NCBI RefSeq assembly: GCF_000421225.1
Contig: NZ_ATWL01000004.1
Span: 1 to 64,000 of the forward strand
Reading direction: 5' to 3'
From: Ruania albidiflava DSM 18029
GTDB taxonomy: Bacteria > Actinomycetota > Actinomycetes > Actinomycetales > Beutenbergiaceae
Length of the DNA: 64,000 nt
The notes under the pieces are model-generated. The model ran no database searches. It saw only the letters and a program-made list of their open reading frames with translations, and was not told the origin of the DNA. Numbering within the stretch: position 1 is the first letter of the stretch; the number at the start of each line of letters is the position of its first letter. Below, piece by piece: positions 61,902 to 64,000 of the stretch. A program made the position numbers and the translations under genes.

Positions 61902-63368
61902 TTAGCGTTCCTTCACTTTCTGCGGCGGGCATGGTGCCCGTTGGGTCAAAGGTGGGACGAGGACGAGGGCAGAGCTGGCCACCCACGCGGCATTCGCAGC
62001 GCCCAGCCTAGTGAACCACAGCGTCACCAACGCCCCGACGGCCACGATGACGATCAGCGCCAGCGGCCACCACCCACCTGTCCGGAGAACGTCTGGCAAG
62101 TCTGCTACCAGGCTGTTCGGTTCATGATGGCGGCGATAGCGGCGCGCAGAACGACGGGCACTGTGACGTGACCGAGACGACCGGGACAGCGACCGGCGGG
62201 TGGGCAGCTCCTCCTCGTCGAGCTCCTGTGGCAGGCGTCGGGTGCGGCTGGTACCGGACATCGGGCGCCACCGCGGCGGCCCGAGCTCGTCCTCGGTCCC
62301 TCCGTGCTCCTCGGGCTCCGGCACGGGCGCCGCGGCTGCGGCAGCAGCCGGCTGATCCAGGTGCGTACCGGGGGAGGGGAGCGACCCGCTCGAGGCGGGC
62401 TGCGCCGTCTCTGGCTGGGAGCGACCACGCGCAGCGGTGGCTGATCCGCTCGACCCGGGCTGCGCCGTCGCTGTCCCACTGGTGGGCAGCCCACCGCCGG
62501 GGGTGCCACCGACGCTGGTGGCGGGCCGTTCCGGCTCGATCTCCACCTCGAGGGAGGCGGCGATCGCCTCCAGCATGCGCGCCAGGGACGCGGCCGACCG
62601 CGGCCGGGCCTCCGGGTCCTTGGCGAGCATCTGGGTCACCACCTCCCGCACCCGCGCATCCAGGCTGTCGGGCAGCGGCGGCACCGGCTGCTTCACGTGC
62701 GCGAACGCGATGTCCACCTGGGTGCTGCCAGTGAACGGCCGCTTGCCCACCAGCGACTCGTACGCCACCACCCCGAGGGCGTAGATGTCCCCGGCGCCGG
62801 TGGCAGCCCGGCCCATCGCCTGCTCCGGCGGCAGGTACTGTGCCGTGCCCATCACCATGCCGGCGGCGGTCATCGGCGCCTGGTTCGACCCCAGCGAGAT
62901 GCCGAAGTCGGTGATCTTCACATACCCGTCCAGGGTGATGAGGATGTTCGAGGGTTTCACGTCCCGGTGCACCACCCCGGCCATGTGCGCCGCATGCAGC
63001 GCCCGGGCCGCCTGGGCGAGGACCGGCAGCACCTGGGCCGGCTCCAGGCTGCGCTCGCGGCGGAGCAGGTCCTCCAGGGACTCCCCGTGCACCAGCTCCA
63101 TGATCAGGTAGCCAGAACCCCGCTGCTCCCCGTAGTCGTACATGGCGGCGATGTTCTGGTGGGTCAGCGCCGCGGAGTTCACCGCCTCCGCCCGGAGCCG
63201 GTCCAGGAAGTGCTGGTCGCCGGCGAACTCCTCCCGCAGCACCTTCGCGGCCACGTGCCGGCGCAGGTTCAGGTCTGTGGCCACCCACACCTCGCCCATC
63301 CCGCCGATCGCGAGCCGCTCGGTGAGCTCGTAGCGCTCACCGAGGACGAGGCCGGCGACAGGCTTCAC
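61902..63368 (-). CDS. pknA: Serine/threonine kinase PknA
   Basis: 488 aa. Kinase domain: LAIGGMGEVWVATDLNLRRH, VVHRDVKPSNILITLDGYVK and ITDFGISLGSNQAPMTAAGM (HRD, DFG), AQYLPPEQAMGRAATGAGDI. A ~130-residue Pro/Ala/Gly/Ser/Arg-rich juxtamembrane linker follows, then a transmembrane helix (WWPLALIVIVAVGALVTLWF) and a short tail. GTG start overlaps the pbpA stop. Works with PknB in cell-shape and wall control. Confidence 0.94.
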   Translation of the reverse strand: MKPVAGLVLGERYELTERLAIGGMGEVWVATDLNLRRHVAAKVLREEFAGDQHFLDRLRAEAVNSAALTHQNIAAMYDYGEQRGSGYLIMELVHGESLEDLLRRERSLEPAQVLPVLAQAARALHAAHMAGVVHRDVKPSNILITLDGYVKITDFGISLGSNQAPMTAAGMVMGTAQYLPPEQAMGRAATGAGDIYALGVVAYESLVGKRPFTGSTQVDIAFAHVKQPVPPLPDSLDARVREVVTQMLAKDPEARPRSAASLARMLEAIAASLEVEIEPERPATSVGGTPGGGLPTSGTATAQPGSSGSATAARGRSQPETAQPASSGSLPSPGTHLDQPAAAAAAAPVPEPEEHGGTEDELGPPRWRPMSGTSRTRRLPQELDEEELPTRRSLSRSSRSRHSARRSARRYRRHHEPNSLVADLPDVLRTGGWWPLALIVIVAVGALVTLWFTRLGAANAAWVASSALVLVPPLTQRAPCPPQKVKER

Positions 63369-64000
63369 TGGTCCAGCACCGCCTGCATGATCTCTCGGGC
63401 CACCGGCGCCGCGACCGTACCGCCGGTACCGGCGGCGCCCAGCTCCTCGGTGCCCTCCAGCACCACCGCCACCGCTACCTGCGGGTCGTCGGCCGGGGCG
63501 AAGGCGGTGAACCAGGCGTTCGGCTGCACGGTGCCCTCCGGCCCCTCCACCCCGGTCTCAGCGGTGCCGGTCTTGCCCGCCACCTGCACCCCAGAGATGC
63601 CGGCCGCCTGACCGGTGCCGTTGTCCACGACGTTCACCATCATGTCGGTCATCGTGGCCGCGGTCTCGGCGGAGATCGGCTCGGAGAGCACGCTCGGGTC
63701 CGCCCGGCGGGTCACCCGCAGGTCCGGGCCCCGCTCGGTGGCGACCAGGTGCGGGGTCATCAGCTCGCCGTCGTTGGCCACCGCCGCGGAGACCATCGCC
63801 ATCTGCAGCGGGGTGACGCGCACGTCGAACTGGCCGATGGCAGTCATCGCCAGCTGGGCGTCGTCCAGGTCCTGGCCGAGCACGCTCGGGGTCACCGTCA
63901 GCGGGATGTTCAGCCGCTGCCCGAAGCCGAACGCCTCCGCCTGCTCGGCCAGTGCCTCCTCGCCATGCTCGACGGCCAGCATCGCGAACGGGGTGTTGCA
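63365..64000 (-). CDS. pbpA: Penicillin-binding protein PbpA (C-terminal part, runs off right edge)
   Basis: 212 codons are present, ending at 63365; the gene starts beyond 64000. The SxN-type motif is cut by the edge (reads CNTPFAMLAVE, the Ser being outside), and the KTG motif is clear in GVQVAGKTGTAETGVEGPEG. Further transpeptidase features: FGFGQRLNIPLTV, MTAIGQFDVRVTPLQMAMVS and NAWFTAFAPADDPQVAVAVV. This is the class B PBP linked to PknA/PknB. Confidence 0.94.
   Translation of the reverse strand, partial: CNTPFAMLAVEHGEEALAEQAEAFGFGQRLNIPLTVTPSVLGQDLDDAQLAMTAIGQFDVRVTPLQMAMVSAAVANDGELMTPHLVATERGPDLRVTRRADPSVLSEPISAETAATMTDMMVNVVDNGTGQAAGISGVQVAGKTGTAETGVEGPEGTVQPNAWFTAFAPADDPQVAVAVVLEGTEELGAAGTGGTVAAPVAREIMQAVLDQ

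Noticed and set aside
1-64000. CRISPR array, rRNA operon, complete insertion sequence or prophage
   Set aside because: No regularly spaced identical repeats, no rRNA sequence, no intact transposase and no phage structural genes were found.

Overview
The window is high-GC Gram-positive (actinobacterial) chromosome spanning the replication origin. The order parB-parA / rsmG-jag-yidC-yidD-rnpA-rpmH / dnaA-dnaN-gnd-recF-dciA-gyrB-gyrA-DUF3566-tRNA-Ile-DLW39-tRNA-Ala, followed after ~30 kb by ppiA-rhomboid-crgA-DUF881-sortase-pabA-pknB-pknA-pbpA, is the standard actinobacterial origin neighbourhood. GndA, the DLW-39 miniprotein, CrgA, PASTA kinases and a CL190-order mevalonate operon suggest Micrococcales, perhaps a Ruania/Bogoriellaceae-like organism (inference from gene content only; no 16S gene is present).

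Layout. 1-4.0 kb: a partial secreted protein, a DUF2268-type metalloprotease and parAB. 4.0-6.8 kb: a 2.8-kb stretch with no credible gene that holds eleven parS-like sites, about 150-300 bp apart for most of its length, and, at its parA end, five perfect DnaA boxes. This looks like a concentrated centromere and is the strongest non-coding signal in the window. 6.8-10.1 kb: RNA-modification/membrane-insertion operon on the minus strand. 10.1-22.5 kb: dnaA, oriC (dnaA-dnaN gap), dnaN, gnd, recF, dciA, gyrB, gyrA and two tRNAs. 22.5-23.7 kb: a decayed mobile segment beside tRNA-Ala (relaxase/helicase scrap, toxin-antitoxin pair with a frameshifted toxin, recombinase C-terminus). 23.9-30.3 kb: BaeRF3-like protein, HxlR/hydrolase pair, flavin protein, TetR with ABC exporter, heme O synthase. 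30.4-36.8 kb: a complete, translationally coupled mevalonate operon (mvaK1-mvaD-mvaK2-fni-mvaA-mvaS). 37-44.8 kb: aldo/keto reductase with XRE regulator, ArsB pump with two small membrane proteins, TetR with paired SMR exporters carrying an exact 151-bp tandem duplication, DUF2277 protein, and a HEAT protein paired with a MerR-HEAT fusion regulator behind a 19-bp perfect palindrome. 44.9-50.5 kb: inositol catabolism genes (iolD, iolB, a Cgl0159-like aldolase, iolC) divergent from a GntR regulator. 50.7-56.7 kb: membrane protein, argS, an LEA-like membrane protein, ppiA, rhomboid protease, crgA. 56.9-64 kb: O-methyltransferase, DUF881-sortase-small membrane protein-pabA, then pknB/pknA/pbpA.

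How it fits together: origin firing (DnaA, oriC), the sliding clamp, gyrase and recombination genes sit beside the segregation machinery (ParA, ParB, parS array). DnaA-box clusters also precede parA, dnaA and gyrB and occur between rhomboid and crgA, so replication and segregation genes may share DnaA control. CrgA, PknA/B and PbpA supply division and wall synthesis. Gene-level calls rest on recognisable protein motifs; operator and terminator calls are inferred from palindromes seen directly in the sequence.
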